From NCBI GenBank assembly GCA_017631635.1, contig JAGBSX010000035.1, forward strand, positions 1 through 56,309: DNA of 56,309 nucleotides. Reading direction: 5' to 3'. Every line of letters starts with the position of its first letter. Within the stretch, counting starts at the first letter, position 1. The translations under genes and the position numbers were made by a program. A model generated the notes under the pieces. It was not told the DNA's origin. It ran no database searches and saw only the letters and a program-made list of their open reading frames with translations. This DNA comes from Clostridia bacterium (lineage in GTDB: Bacteria > Bacillota > Clostridia > Christensenellales > RUG350). Of the stretch, positions 1-9,179 are shown piece after piece.

Positions 1-11
1 ACTAATCTCAT

Positions 12-42
12 AAAAAATCCACCGGTTTTCGGTGGATTTTTT
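12..42 (-). terminator. Rho-independent terminator of the CDF transporter gene
   Basis: A perfect 13-bp stem (12-24 with 30-42) closes a GTTTT loop. It starts with an A run and ends with a T run, so it works in both directions. On the minus strand it lies immediately after the stop codon of the metal transporter gene. Confidence 0.9.
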
Positions 43-43
43 G

Positions 44-1186
44 TTATATTCTATCAAATTGTATCATTAGTTGATATTTTCTCTCTCCTTCTAGAGCCTC
101 GTGTAATTTTTGAGTTATCTCATCTGCGGAGATTTTGCAGTCAAATGGATATTCGATATCAAATAGTAGCCTGTCAAAATCGCTAAATTCTACTAGCCTA
201 AAATCGTGTAGATGAAGTGATTGGTCTATATCGAGGAGTATATTTGATATCCGTTCTTTTAGCGCGATAGTAGTCTCATTAATGACTATAGGATCATGAT
301 GTACGACTATATGCACTCCAAACTTTGTCATTACTTCGTGTTCTATATTGTCAATGATATCGTGTGCCTCTATTGCGTTGATGTCTGCGTTCATCTCTAG
401 GTGGACGGATGCAAATTTTCTATTTGGTCCGTAATTGTGCACGATAAAGTCGTGTACTCCTTCGGTATTTGGTTGAGATAGTAGATAATCTTTGATTTTA
501 TTGACAAAATTTTCGTCAGGTATAGTGCCAAGTAGAGGGTCTATGGTTTGTTTGACCATATTGATACCGGTTATCAATACAAATAGAGATATTGCGATAC
601 CTACGTAGCCATCTATGTTTAGACCTGTGAAAATGAATAATCCTGCAGAGAATAGCACTCCCAAAGTTGATATTACGTCGTTTCTACTGTCAATAGCGCA
701 AGCGTGTAGAGAATCTGAAGATATCAGCGTTCCTAGGTACTTGTATATGCTAGACAATGCTAATTTGAGCAAGATAGTTGCGCCTAGTATGATAAGGGTT
801 ATCTCGTTGACGTTAATAGCAGTATTTGATAGTAGAGTATTGATAGAGGATCTGCCTAGTTCTATACCTACCGACACGATAATAAATGCGAGTACAAATC
901 CCGTGATATATTCGTATCTCTCATGGCCAAAAGGATGATCCTTGTCAGCAGGCTTGCTACTCAACTTAAATCCTACTAATGAAAGTACCGAAGATATGGA
1001 GTCCATAGCATTGTTGATGGCATCTGCGACTATAGAAATACTACCTGTAATAATACCCAAAAATATCTTGACTCCTGCCAAGAGTATATTAGTGACGATA
1101 CCTATGACACTAGCCAAAGAACCATAATAACTACGACCTTCGCAAGTGTCAGGTGATATTTTCTTGTTAATCAAAAATTTTAGCAT
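44..1186 (-). CDS. Cation diffusion facilitator (CDF) family metal exporter
   Basis: This 380-residue membrane protein belongs to the CDF family, which exports divalent metal ions in exchange for protons. About six membrane segments fill residues 25-220, followed by a cytoplasmic ferredoxin-like domain. The family signature HPFGHERYE is at about residue 84. The likely metal site is N58-x3-D62 in helix 2 and D166-x3-D170 in helix 5. The lack of histidine at these positions fits the manganese/iron side of the family better than the zinc side, which is an inference. Translation starts at an ATG preceded by a GAGGTT ribosome site. The gene is divergent from the next one and ends at a strong terminator. 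Confidence 0.88.
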   Translation of the reverse strand: MLKFLINKKISPDTCEGRSYYGSLASVIGIVTNILLAGVKIFLGIITGSISIVADAINNAMDSISSVLSLVGFKLSSKPADKDHPFGHERYEYITGFVLAFIIVSVGIELGRSSINTLLSNTAINVNEITLIILGATILLKLALSSIYKYLGTLISSDSLHACAIDSRNDVISTLGVLFSAGLFIFTGLNIDGYVGIAISLFVLITGINMVKQTIDPLLGTIPDENFVNKIKDYLLSQPNTEGVHDFIVHNYGPNRKFASVHLEMNADINAIEAHDIIDNIEHEVMTKFGVHIVVHHDPIVINETTIALKERISNILLDIDQSLHLHDFRLVEFSDFDRLLFDIEYPFDCKISADEITQKLHEALEGERKYQLMIQFDRI

Positions 1187-1202
1187 AACAACCTCTTTGA
1201 TA

Positions 1203-1231
1203 ATTATATCAAAGGTATGATATTAGTACAA
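1203..1231 (-). promoter_or_regulatory. SigmaA-type promoter of the CDF gene
   Basis: Read on the minus strand, a -35 of TTGTAC (1231-1226) and a -10 of TATAAT (1208-1203) are separated by 17 bases. The predicted transcript starts about 10 bases before the ATG, leaving room only for the ribosome site. Confidence 0.55.
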
Positions 1232-1253
1232 GTATTTTTTGACAAAATATGTA

Positions 1254-1259
1254 TATAAT
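1254..1259 (+). promoter_or_regulatory. -10 element six bases before the ATG at 1266
   Basis: TATAAT ends exactly six bases before the ATG, so the predicted transcript starts at or next to the start codon and has no ribosome binding site. A good -35 is not visible at 17 bases: the TTGACA at 1239 is too close. The same -10-to-ATG geometry recurs at rarA and nadK. Confidence 0.45.
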
Positions 1260-1265
1260 TTGCAT

Positions 1266-1736
1266 ATGAACGTGTATGCTTGTCAAATCGTGTGTGCGAT
1301 ACTCTTCTCAATAGTACTATATTTGACTTTGGCACGACTAAAGTTTATGGATTTGCTATCTTATGTGATTAGTAAAAGTTTGACTAGACTTTATCGACGC
1401 GAGATGACGTTAGGGGATAGTTTGCTTATGCGCATTTTACTCATAGTCAACTTTGAGGTAGACAGAAAGATATTTGCTAATAAAATATCTTTGCCAAAAT
1501 TGGTAAGCGTGTCTTTGAAATGTGTTGACGCAGGGCTAAGTCCACCAAGTAGTGGAGAGTTAAGAATTATCGCTACAGATATGAATATTAACACTACCAA
1601 CGAATACTTAGACAGTTGTGTCAAAGTAGTATTTTCGATACTAGCATTGAGAGTGATTTATACTTATAAAAGGTGCACGAGAGATATATATCTTGGCTAC
1701 ATTTTTGATTATCTAAATGAATATGAGGGTAGTTGA
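1266..1736 (+). CDS. Hypothetical protein, membrane-anchored at the N-terminus
   Basis: This 156-residue protein is not recognised. It has one hydrophobic N-terminal segment (about residues 5-22), then a mixed, basic region without a clear motif, and another hydrophobic stretch near residues 120-135. I start it at the ATG at 1266; a TTG at 1239 would put the -10 element inside the gene. There is no ribosome site, and the position relative to TATAAT suggests a leaderless transcript. It is followed directly, with a likely 2-base gap or a short overlap, by the next unassigned gene, so the two probably form an operon of unknown function. Confidence 0.6.
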   Translation: MNVYACQIVCAILFSIVLYLTLARLKFMDLLSYVISKSLTRLYRREMTLGDSLLMRILLIVNFEVDRKIFANKISLPKLVSVSLKCVDAGLSPPSSGELRIIATDMNINTTNEYLDSCVKVVFSILALRVIYTYKRCTRDIYLGYIFDYLNEYEGS

Positions 1737-1737
1737 T

Positions 1738-3684
1738 ATGCTATATATTTTTTCGAGTATTATGGCGAGTATAATTGGCAAAAAATTATTTATCTATACA
1801 ACTTTAATTTTAATATTTATTATAATTTTTCAAAAAATTAGGTCGGTCAAGTTTAGAGAAAAATTTCGTTCTCTTTACAAATTTGGTGCTCTAAAACCTC
1901 AAAAATTTGATGGATATATCTATAAAAGCGCAAATTATATAGTAATATTTGACAATTTTGGCAATTCCAACTATTTTTCTGGATGTTCTCACGTGTTTGG
2001 AAGTTTGGCAAATTTTTCGTTGTCAGTAGGTATATTGCTGTTGCGTGGAGGGTATTATTATCAATTTTATAGACAAGGTAATAGTTATTTTGCTCTAGAC
2101 GTAGAGATGAATATTTGTTTTGATAATTACGAAATTAGTTGTATAAAAGGAATTCGAAATGATGATTTTATAGTGTTAAACAAACAATATTTTTTTGATG
2201 TAAGTCTGATGGTAGATAAACATAGTATTATTATTGACAAAGTTAAAATAATCGTAAAAAACGGTGTGGTTTTGAAAGCAAATAATTGCTATAAAAATAA
2301 CTGTTCAAATATATTTATCTTGATAAAACCTACTTCTACGCATATAGAGATAAATACCATTATAAATGATAATCTAGGGGAATTTAGTATATTTAATCTG
2401 ACAAATCAGGATTTTGTATTTCAAAAAATTTTACAAGAAGGATACGTGATCAAAGGGGTATCTGCACTAGATAGCAAGGTAAAATTTTATGACAATTTGC
2501 ATTTGTCAAAAGGCAAATATACCTATGTGTTGAGTGATATTGATTTTTATCACTTTGACAAGTTAGATTATTCTTTTGATTTTGAGGCTAAACTGATAGA
2601 CGTGGATTTTTATCATGAAGAAAAGTATTCAAATATAATATTTAGATATGAATTTGGACAGGTAGAGTTTCACTCTAGAGAGAAAGGCATGGAGATATAC
2701 AACGATACACCATATACAATTAAGTTGCATCTGCCAAATTATATTGCTCTTAACCAAAATACGAATAATAACTCGATTTTATATTTAAACAAACAGCAAA
2801 AATGCAATGTTTTTAATAAAGATATTAGCGAAAATGAAATGTTTAGATTATCTTTTTCTCAAAGTCCATTATTTAATATAAATACTGGTGATAAAAAGGT
2901 AGACGACACATTAAATAACGCGAATTGGAAAATGATAGGCAAATCAAGAGACGTTTGGGCTACTTTGCTTAGTGCTAGGTTGTATAGCATCTTTGATACA
3001 CCTAGGGTAGAAAATTTTTTGAAATATCTATTGAATAATGAAAAATGGTGTAATATAGAGCGTACTGCAATATATTTGCTAGCGATAGAATATATCAAAG
3101 CGTCTGGTAAGTATGAGATATTAGAAAATATCTATAACGGAGATACTTTGTTGGCGCAGGTGTACGATTTTGTAATAAAAGTATCTAATAAAACACATAG
3201 TTATTCTCCATACCTATCTTTGTTGGTGAGATTGATTAATGAAATACTCTCTATATTAGATGAAAAAAATCTAAAACTTCGACTTATCTCTATTAGAGAA
3301 ATACTGGTAGATAGGTATTTTGTAGATGAAAAGGGAGTGAATATAGTAGATTACGTATCGAGATTTGTGGCAAATATCTTGGATAATGAAGATTTTGTTG
3401 ATGATGAAGATATGAAATGCATTGAAGCAGGCTTATTACTAAATGACTACTTATTTAGAATAATTGGCTTGTCTATGTCGCAAAAAAATTTGTATTTTAA
3501 TCCTAATATTGCTACCAATGAAGTGGTGACGTTGGATTTTTATCTAAACAAGGCAAAATACTGTGTATGCTTAATGCCTGATGACGAGAAATCTGTCTCA
3601 ATAAATGGAGTCAACGTCGGTAAAGGTGGAGTATCTACGATAGGTAATTCAAATAGATATATCGAAGTGTATTATAAACATTGA
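1738..3684 (+). CDS. Large hypothetical protein, possible degenerate (alpha/alpha)6 glycosidase-like protein
   Basis: The 648-residue product begins with one or two membrane segments (about residues 1-32). A long beta-rich part rich in Asn, Tyr and Phe follows to about residue 370, and then a helical region. The helical part from about residue 385 (a GDKKVDD segment, then an AIEYIKASGKYEIL segment near 460) and a beta-rich tail with SINGV faintly resemble the six-hairpin barrel and C-terminal sheet of GH94/cyclic-glucan enzymes. I see no catalytic motif, so this is only a suggestion. I prefer the ATG at 1738 because GAGGGT lies eight bases upstream; in-frame ATGs at 1717 and 1723 overlap the previous gene. 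Base composition looks more AT-rich than in the neighbours. Confidence 0.6.
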   Translation: MLYIFSSIMASIIGKKLFIYTTLILIFIIIFQKIRSVKFREKFRSLYKFGALKPQKFDGYIYKSANYIVIFDNFGNSNYFSGCSHVFGSLANFSLSVGILLLRGGYYYQFYRQGNSYFALDVEMNICFDNYEISCIKGIRNDDFIVLNKQYFFDVSLMVDKHSIIIDKVKIIVKNGVVLKANNCYKNNCSNIFILIKPTSTHIEINTIINDNLGEFSIFNLTNQDFVFQKILQEGYVIKGVSALDSKVKFYDNLHLSKGKYTYVLSDIDFYHFDKLDYSFDFEAKLIDVDFYHEEKYSNIIFRYEFGQVEFHSREKGMEIYNDTPYTIKLHLPNYIALNQNTNNNSILYLNKQQKCNVFNKDISENEMFRLSFSQSPLFNINTGDKKVDDTLNNANWKMIGKSRDVWATLLSARLYSIFDTPRVENFLKYLLNNEKWCNIERTAIYLLAIEYIKASGKYEILENIYNGDTLLAQVYDFVIKVSNKTHSYSPYLSLLVRLINEILSILDEKNLKLRLISIREILVDRYFVDEKGVNIVDYVSRFVANILDNEDFVDDEDMKCIEAGLLLNDYLFRIIGLSMSQKNLYFNPNIATNEVVTLDFYLNKAKYCVCLMPDDEKSVSINGVNVGKGGVSTIGNSNRYIEVYYKH

Positions 3685-3709
3685 TTTTTCAAAAAATTTG
3701 TTGTATAAT
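3681..3709 (+). promoter_or_regulatory. SigmaA promoter of rarA, leaderless
   Basis: TTGATT (3681-3686), a 17-base spacer and TATAAT (3704-3709) form a near-consensus promoter. The -35 contains the TGA stop of the preceding gene. The ATG of rarA is at 3716, six bases past the -10, so the mRNA should begin at its start codon. Confidence 0.75.
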
Positions 3710-3715
3710 AATTTT

Positions 3716-5005
3716 ATGGATTTATTTGATTTACAACCTATTGACAATAGTGTACGCCCCCTAGCAGAGCGTATGAGACCTAGGACGCTTGACGAATTTA
3801 TCGGTCAGGCACATTTGGTTGGTCAAAATAGTATCGTGTCTCGTGCTATCAAGGCGGACAGGGTAGGTAGTTGCATACTCTATGGACCACCAGGAGTAGG
3901 CAAGACTACTCTAGCTAGCATCATAGCCTCAGCCACCAAATCAAAATTTGTCAAACTAAATGCCGTCAGTAGCGGTGTGGCAGACGCAAAGAGAGTGATA
4001 GATGACGCTCGAGAAAATATGCGTATGTATGGTATACGTACCTACTTGCTACTAGACGAGTGCCATAGGTGGAATAAGGCTCAGAGTGACAGCGTCTTGG
4101 CTGCGATAGAGGACGGCTCTATTATTTTCATAGGTTCAACTACCGAAAATCCATACGTGTCTATGACCAAGGCTATCGTGTCTAGGTGTAGAATATTTGA
4201 ATTTAAGAAATTAACTGACGACGATATTATCTTTGGGCTCAAGCAAGCCGTCCTAGACAGAGAGCGTGGACTAGGAGACCTCAACGTCATAGTCACAGAC
4301 GACGCGTATCTGCACTTGGCTTGGGCTAGCGCAGGAGATATGAGGACTGCACTCAATGCGCTAGAATTAGCAGTATTGACTACCTCGACGTCTAGTGATG
4401 GTTATATACATATCACCAAGTCCGAGGCAGAGCAATCTATCCAAAAGAAAGCAATGAGCATAGACGAGAGTATGTACTATGATATGTTGAGTGCTTTTTG
4501 CAAATCGTTGAGAGGTAGTGATCCTGACGCTGCGTTGTATTGGTCAAATCGACTAATCGAGGCAGGTTGCGATCCGATGTTAATACTTCGCAGGCTAATC
4601 GTACATTCGGCAGAAGACGTAGGTATGGCAGATCCTCATGCATTGCAAATAGCCGTGTCAGCTATGACAGCATACGAACATATAGGCTTGCCTGAGGGAC
4701 GTATACCTATGGCAGAGGCGATTATTTACGTCGCAGAAGCGCCAAAATCAAATAGTGTGGTCAATGCTCTATATTCTTCATTGGAGGCTGTACGTGAGGT
4801 AAAAGACGACAACGTGCCTATGTATCTAAGGGATGCTAATTACAAAGGAGAAGTTATCCAAGGATACAAATATCCACATAGTTTTGGTGGCTACGTAGAA
4901 CAACAATATCTACCTGACTCTATCAAAGATAGAGAATTTTATATCCCATCCAACAATGGTAATGAGAAGGGCTTGATTAAGAGAAAGAAGAAACTAACCG
5001 ATTGA
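3716..5005 (+). CDS. Replication-associated recombination protein A (RarA/MgsA), AAA+ ATPase
   Basis: RarA is a clamp-loader-like AAA+ ATPase that acts at stalled replication forks. The 429-residue product has the N-terminal family pattern (RPLAERMRPRTLDEFIGQ), Walker A GPPGVGKTT at residues 57-65, Walker B DECHRWNK near 117, sensor STTENPY and the C-terminal domain typical of the MgsA/RarA/WRNIP1 family. Length is normal. The ATG at 3716 is chosen over a TTG at 3698 because the TTG precedes the promoter -10. No Shine-Dalgarno site exists, which fits a leaderless mRNA. A nitroreductase gene follows after 10 bases, probably in the same transcript. Confidence 0.93.
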   Translation: MDLFDLQPIDNSVRPLAERMRPRTLDEFIGQAHLVGQNSIVSRAIKADRVGSCILYGPPGVGKTTLASIIASATKSKFVKLNAVSSGVADAKRVIDDARENMRMYGIRTYLLLDECHRWNKAQSDSVLAAIEDGSIIFIGSTTENPYVSMTKAIVSRCRIFEFKKLTDDDIIFGLKQAVLDRERGLGDLNVIVTDDAYLHLAWASAGDMRTALNALELAVLTTSTSSDGYIHITKSEAEQSIQKKAMSIDESMYYDMLSAFCKSLRGSDPDAALYWSNRLIEAGCDPMLILRRLIVHSAEDVGMADPHALQIAVSAMTAYEHIGLPEGRIPMAEAIIYVAEAPKSNSVVNALYSSLEAVREVKDDNVPMYLRDANYKGEVIQGYKYPHSFGGYVEQQYLPDSIKDREFYIPSNNGNEKGLIKRKKKLTD

Positions 5006-5015
5006 GGTGATACAT

Positions 5016-5537
5016 ATGCAATTTGACGAGTTAATCAAGACGAGATACTCCGTACGAAAATTTTTAGACAAACCATTGCAAGACAAAGACGTGAAGGCTT
5101 TGCTAGAGGCAGGACATTTAGCACCGACAGGTTGCAACAATCAACCTTATAGAGTATTGGTCCTCAATACAAAAGAGAGTGTTGACAAGTTGAAAACATG
5201 TACAAAGTGTCACTTTGACGCACCTACGGCTATGCTTGTCTGCTATCACAAAGGCGAGTGCTGGACTAGAAAATATGATGGCAAAAATAGTGGCGTAGCA
5301 GATGCATGCATAGTATCTACGCACATTATGCTCAAGGCTCACGATATAGGAGTAGGAGTGACATGGGTGATGCACTTTGATCCACAGATGATCGTACAGA
5401 CGTTTGATATACCTAGTGATATAGAGCCAGTTGCATTACTAGTGATGGGATATCCCCACGAGGATGCCCAGCCTAGCCACTTGCATTACAATTATCGTCC
5501 TATCGAAGAAGTAGTCGTATACGACAAATTTATATAG
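5016..5537 (+). CDS. Nitroreductase family protein
   Basis: This 173-residue protein belongs to the FMN-dependent nitroreductase family, which reduces nitro compounds, quinones or flavins with NAD(P)H. The N-terminal TRYSVRKF pattern and the APTGCNNQPYRVLVL segment are the usual FMN-binding region, and VALLVMGYP near residue 145 is the conserved second FMN contact. Length fits the small subfamily. I start at the ATG at 5016, six bases after GAGGTGA; a GTG at 5007 is part of that ribosome site. The substrate cannot be read from the sequence. It ends at a bidirectional terminator. Confidence 0.85.
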   Translation: MQFDELIKTRYSVRKFLDKPLQDKDVKALLEAGHLAPTGCNNQPYRVLVLNTKESVDKLKTCTKCHFDAPTAMLVCYHKGECWTRKYDGKNSGVADACIVSTHIMLKAHDIGVGVTWVMHFDPQMIVQTFDIPSDIEPVALLVMGYPHEDAQPSHLHYNYRPIEEVVVYDKFI

Positions 5538-5540
5538 AAA

Positions 5541-5566
5541 AAAACACGCAAACGCGTGTTTTTTAT
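5541..5566. terminator. Bidirectional terminator between the nitroreductase gene and ftsH
   Basis: ACACGC (5544-5549) pairs with GCGTGT (5554-5559) around an AAAC loop. The stem is flanked by an A run and a T run, so it can serve both convergent genes. Confidence 0.85.
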
Positions 5567-5575
5567 TGTATTGTT

Positions 5576-7495
5576 TTATTCGGCAGTATTTTCGTCGGCT
5601 TTCTCTACGGTAGTAGCAGTATCGCTCTCAGAGACTACTAGTTCATTGACCATAGACTTGGGATTGCTATCCATAGATAGGACTTCTTCATAAGATTTTC
5701 CTTCCATGAGGGCGCTTACTTCGTCTGTGTATATGGTCTCTTTCTCAAACAACACTCTGACCATATTGTCAAGAATACTTCTGTTTTCGCTGAGCAATTT
5801 GATAGCGTTTGCGTAGCAATTGTCCAAAATCGACTTGACTTCGGTATCTATCTTGGCTGCTAATTCTTCGCTATAATTATGTTGCGACTGATAATCTCTG
5901 CCCAAAAATACCTCTCTAGATGAATCTAGCGCCATATTGCCTATGCTATCGCTCATGCCCCATTTGGTCACCATAGACCTAGCGATATCGGAGGCGCGTT
6001 CTATGTCGTTTGATGCACCAGTAGATATATCTTTGATTACAATTTGTTCGGCAGCACGACCACCTAGCATCATTGTAATTTGGTCTATTAATTTATTTTT
6101 GGATATATGTTGATCATCAGTGATAGGACGGGTGAGGGTATATCCTGCAGCCATGCCTCTAGGTATGATAGTGACCTCTTGCACTTCGTCGCAATATGGC
6201 AACAATTTGCTAAGTATTGCGTGACCTGCCTCGTGGTATGCTGTGATACGTTTGTCAGACTCGGTGGTGATACGACTAGTTTTGCGAGGACCTGCTATGA
6301 CTTTGTTGATACCTTCTAGTATATCAGTCATTATTATATGATCTCTCTTTGCTCTAGCAGCCAATATAGCGGATTCGTTTAGCAAATTCTCTATACCTGC
6401 ACCAGTAAAGCCACTAGTCATACGCGCCAAAACCTTGAAATTGATATCATCTCCTAGAGGCTTATTGCGAGCATGAACTCGTAGTATAGCCTCACGACCT
6501 TTCACGTCGGGATATGATACGTATATCTGTCTATCAAATCTACCAGGTCTGAGTAATGCAGGATCTAGTATATCTGCACGGTTGGTAGCAGCCATTACTA
6601 TGATACCGTCGTTTTTGGTAAAACCATCCATTTGTACTAGGAGTTGGTTGAGAGTTTGTTCTCTCTCGTCGTGACCACCACCTAGTCCCGTACCTCTTTG
6701 ACGACCTACGGCGTCTATTTCGTCGATAAATATGATGCAAGGCATATTTTTCTTGGCTTGATCAAATATATCACGTACTCTAGATGCACCTACACCTACG
6801 AACATTTCTACAAAATCCGAACCACTTATAGAGAAGAAGGGTACACCTGCTTCGCCTGCTACTGCTTTGGCAAACAAAGTCTTACCTGTACCAGGAGGGC
6901 CTACTAGTAGTACACCCTTGGGTATACGAGCGCCTAGTTGCAAAAATCTCTTGGGAGATTTGAGAAACTCAACTATTTCTTTTAGTTCTTCTTTTTCTTC
7001 GTCAGCACCAGCGACGTCGCTAAATCTAACGGTAGATTGTTGGACGACCTTGGCACTAGTCTTGCCAAAATTCATAGCATTGTTGTTAGCGCCAGATAGG
7101 TTCTTAAACAAAATAAATATGAATATGAGTGGTAGCGCCAATGAAGCTATGGATAGTAGTGTGTTTAGCCACGAATTAGATGAGATAGGTGCAAATTTAA
7201 CGCTATCAACTAGTGGTGTAGCCATTGTGACAAATTCATTGATTGTCGCTGAAAATGGTACTATTGCGTATCCGTCATATTCGTTGGTGCGATTTGAGTT
7301 GGTAGTACCTATCAATTTGTAATAAATCTTATCATTGTCGATATTGATAGATTCGACTTTACCTTCTTGCACTTGATTGACTACAGTAGAGTAAGGGACT
7401 TCTTTGACACTATTTGAATCGTTTAGAAAAGAAGATACCGCAAATATCGCTACCGCTATCAATATAAAAATTATAATGCCTTTATACTTTTTCAC
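5576..7495 (-). CDS. ATP-dependent zinc metalloprotease FtsH
   Basis: FtsH is a membrane-anchored hexameric AAA+ protease that degrades damaged and regulatory proteins. The 639-residue product has an N-terminal membrane segment (residues 5-22), an extracytoplasmic domain, a second membrane segment near 110-130, Walker A GPPGTGKT near 205, the arginine-finger region after [13 protein letters not shown], and the zinc site HEAGH near 420. It starts at a GTG with GGAGGTTG seven bases upstream. It is transcribed divergently from the spoIIIA operon. The C-terminal tail is acidic and variable. Length is typical and the assignment is secure. Confidence 0.97.
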   Translation of the reverse strand: MKKYKGIIIFILIAVAIFAVSSFLNDSNSVKEVPYSTVVNQVQEGKVESINIDNDKIYYKLIGTTNSNRTNEYDGYAIVPFSATINEFVTMATPLVDSVKFAPISSNSWLNTLLSIASLALPLIFIFILFKNLSGANNNAMNFGKTSAKVVQQSTVRFSDVAGADEEKEELKEIVEFLKSPKRFLQLGARIPKGVLLVGPPGTGKTLFAKAVAGEAGVPFFSISGSDFVEMFVGVGASRVRDIFDQAKKNMPCIIFIDEIDAVGRQRGTGLGGGHDEREQTLNQLLVQMDGFTKNDGIIVMAATNRADILDPALLRPGRFDRQIYVSYPDVKGREAILRVHARNKPLGDDINFKVLARMTSGFTGAGIENLLNESAILAARAKRDHIIMTDILEGINKVIAGPRKTSRITTESDKRITAYHEAGHAILSKLLPYCDEVQEVTIIPRGMAAGYTLTRPITDDQHISKNKLIDQITMMLGGRAAEQIVIKDISTGASNDIERASDIARSMVTKWGMSDSIGNMALDSSREVFLGRDYQSQHNYSEELAAKIDTEVKSILDNCYANAIKLLSENRSILDNMVRVLFEKETIYTDEVSALMEGKSYEEVLSMDSNPKSMVNELVVSESDTATTVEKADENTAE

Positions 7496-7582
7496 TATGT
7501 CAACCTCCGTTACATAGATATAACAACTATGAGAATTGTTTTATTTAATAAAATGTTATATATAAATAATATGTAAGATTGT

Positions 7583-7610
7583 ATCATAACTTATTTATTT
7601 TTTCAATCAA
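7583..7610 (-). promoter_or_regulatory. Candidate ftsH promoter
   Basis: On the minus strand, TTGATT (7610-7605) and TATGAT (7588-7583) are 16 bases apart. This is the best sigmaA-like match in the 219-base divergent region between ftsH and spoIIIAA. It leaves a leader of about 80 bases. The region is very AT-rich, so chance matches are possible. Confidence 0.35.
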
Positions 7611-7701
7611 ATTAGTGCTAATTACCCGTAAATATTATAATAATTTCGTTATATTTTGACATTTTTCAATTTTATAGTCAACTCTAACAGGTAAACTCTA
7701 G

Positions 7702-7709
7702 CATAGTAT
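7702..7709 (+). promoter_or_regulatory. SigmaE-like -10 element in front of spoIIIAA
   Basis: CATAGTAT resembles the mother-cell sigmaE -10 pattern (CATAnnnT). It lies five bases before the spoIIIAA ATG at 7715. A convincing -35 is not visible. The spoIIIA operon is under sigmaE control in Bacillus, which supports the reading. Confidence 0.5.
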
Positions 7710-7714
7710 ATGTT

Positions 7715-8527
7715 ATGATTAGCGAAATACTTTCACGAAATATCTACGATAAAATTAGTGCAAAATTTGACATAGAGGACGTCTACGAAGTTAGGCTAAA
7801 TGCAGGTGCTAATATTAGAGTAAACTTTCGTTCGATTTGGCACGAGATAGGCTACGAAGTTAGCCATCAAGATATCCAAGAAATACTTTATATCCTCACT
7901 AGAGGGTCTATATACACCTATCTAGATCAACTCAAGAGAGGGTACGTTTACTATAAAAATGCAATCAGAGTAGGTGTGGCAGGTGAGATACTTTATGAAA
8001 ATAACAAAATAGTATCTGTCAAAAATATAAATTCTTTGATAATTAGAGTACCTCATTACGTAGTAGGATGTTGTGATGAATTGATTAGATATATCGAAAA
8101 TAAAGATAGGCTACTAAATACCGTGATATTAGCGCCACCTTTTTGTGGCAAGACTACCAAACTTAGACAATTAGCATACTTTTTGTCAAAGAGGCATAAT
8201 ATCGTTATCATAGATGAAAAGTACGAATTGACAACGTATTCATCAAAAGATTTTTGTCTAAAAAATACTACGAATATACTAGGTGTCAATCGTAGCCAAG
8301 GTGTAGAAATGGCGCTACGAAATTTATCTCCAGACGTTATTGTCACAGACGAAATATATGGAGAGGACGACCACAAAGCCATATCACGTGCAATAGATAG
8401 CGGTGTATGTGTGATTACCTCTGCGCATAGTCTTAGGGAGAATGATTTTTCTCAATTTGACTTAAAGGTGAGACTAGCCAAGAGGCCGATAGGTAGTATA
8501 GAGAAAATAATAATGAGGCAGTTATGA
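7715..8527 (+). CDS. Stage III sporulation protein AA (ATPase)
   Basis: SpoIIIAA is the cytoplasmic secretion-type ATPase of the SpoIIIA-SpoIIQ channel that joins the mother cell to the engulfed forespore. The 270-residue product has Walker A APPFCGKTT near residue 143, where the usual form is GPPGCGKTT, and Walker B in PDVIVTDEIYGEDD near 210, followed by the conserved ITSAHS segment. It is slightly shorter than the Bacillus protein. No ribosome site precedes the ATG, which sits five bases after a sigmaE-like -10, so a leaderless mRNA is likely. It overlaps spoIIIAB by four bases. Confidence 0.94.
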   Translation: MISEILSRNIYDKISAKFDIEDVYEVRLNAGANIRVNFRSIWHEIGYEVSHQDIQEILYILTRGSIYTYLDQLKRGYVYYKNAIRVGVAGEILYENNKIVSVKNINSLIIRVPHYVVGCCDELIRYIENKDRLLNTVILAPPFCGKTTKLRQLAYFLSKRHNIVIIDEKYELTTYSSKDFCLKNTTNILGVNRSQGVEMALRNLSPDVIVTDEIYGEDDHKAISRAIDSGVCVITSAHSLRENDFSQFDLKVRLAKRPIGSIEKIIMRQL

Positions 8528-8982
8528 TTAGGTTGGTGCTAGCAGGAGTAATCATCATATTGTCTGCATATATCGGCTACAAAATGAGAGAATATTACCA
8601 AAAAAAGTATATATTATCCACCAAGTTAGTAGCATTTCTCGAATTTATTCATAGTGAAATTCGATACAAACTCACTCCACTCAACGATATATTGTCCTCA
8701 TTTGAAGACGATATACTTGAGAAGGAATTTATCAGCGCGTATCTTTACAATAAACCTCGTGAAAATATGTATATGAACTCTCAAGAATACGGAGATTTGT
8801 GCAAGATATGTGATTATGTGAGAATAAGTGATAGAGAAAATTGTCTCAAAACGTTGGCAGAGGAGATATATAACTATCAAGACAAAGTAAAATCAGCAAA
8901 AATTGCCTTGGACAAAAATGGTAATCTAGACTTAAAACTTTCGATATTAATAGGTATTGGTATAGCGATAATGGTGTTGTGA
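8524..8982 (+). CDS. Stage III sporulation protein AB
   Basis: SpoIIIAB is a mother-cell membrane protein of the SpoIIIA complex with a fold like type II secretion GspF proteins. The 152-residue product has an N-terminal membrane helix (residues 2-18), a helical cytoplasmic region that includes the family-like FLEFIHSEIRYKLTPLNDI segment, and a C-terminal membrane helix. The start codon overlaps the spoIIIAA stop as ATGA, and the end overlaps spoIIIAC, which implies translational coupling. Identification rests on length, topology and position in the ordered AA-AH cluster. Confidence 0.9.
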   Translation: MIRLVLAGVIIILSAYIGYKMREYYQKKYILSTKLVAFLEFIHSEIRYKLTPLNDILSSFEDDILEKEFISAYLYNKPRENMYMNSQEYGDLCKICDYVRISDRENCLKTLAEEIYNYQDKVKSAKIALDKNGNLDLKLSILIGIGIAIMVL

Positions 8983-9179
8983 TGGATATAGAAGTATTAT
9001 TTAAAATAGCGATTATTGGCTTTATTACGGCAATTATCAACATACTGCTCAAGAAGTCTGACAAGGATGAATTGACTACTTTCACTACTATAACTGCTTT
9101 TGTTATTGTGCTAGTTGTCGTAGTAGATATGGTGGGAGGCTTTATGGAAACTCTCAAATCATTATTTAGACTGTACTGA
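8982..9179 (+). CDS. Stage III sporulation protein AC
   Basis: This 65-residue protein consists of two membrane helices (about residues 4-22 and 33-55) joined by a short KKSDKDE loop, as usual for SpoIIIAC. It is a membrane part of the SpoIIIA channel. I use the ATG at 8982, which overlaps the stop of spoIIIAB as TGATG; a GTG at 8979 adds one residue. It overlaps spoIIIAD in the same way. There is no clear ribosome site, so translation is probably coupled. Confidence 0.9.
   Translation: MDIEVLFKIAIIGFITAIINILLKKSDKDELTTFTTITAFVIVLVVVVDMVGGFMETLKSLFRLY

Noticed and set aside
1239-1265. Upstream TTG start for the first plus-strand gene, and similar TTG starts at 3698, 19208, 25822 and 41273
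   Set aside because: These TTG codons lie in or before promoter -10 elements, or touch the ribosome site. The ATG codons downstream fit the promoter or ribosome-site spacing.
6867-7322. A 151-codon frame antisense to ftsH
   Set aside because: It is a shadow of the ftsH coding strand with no start signal and no protein-like motifs.
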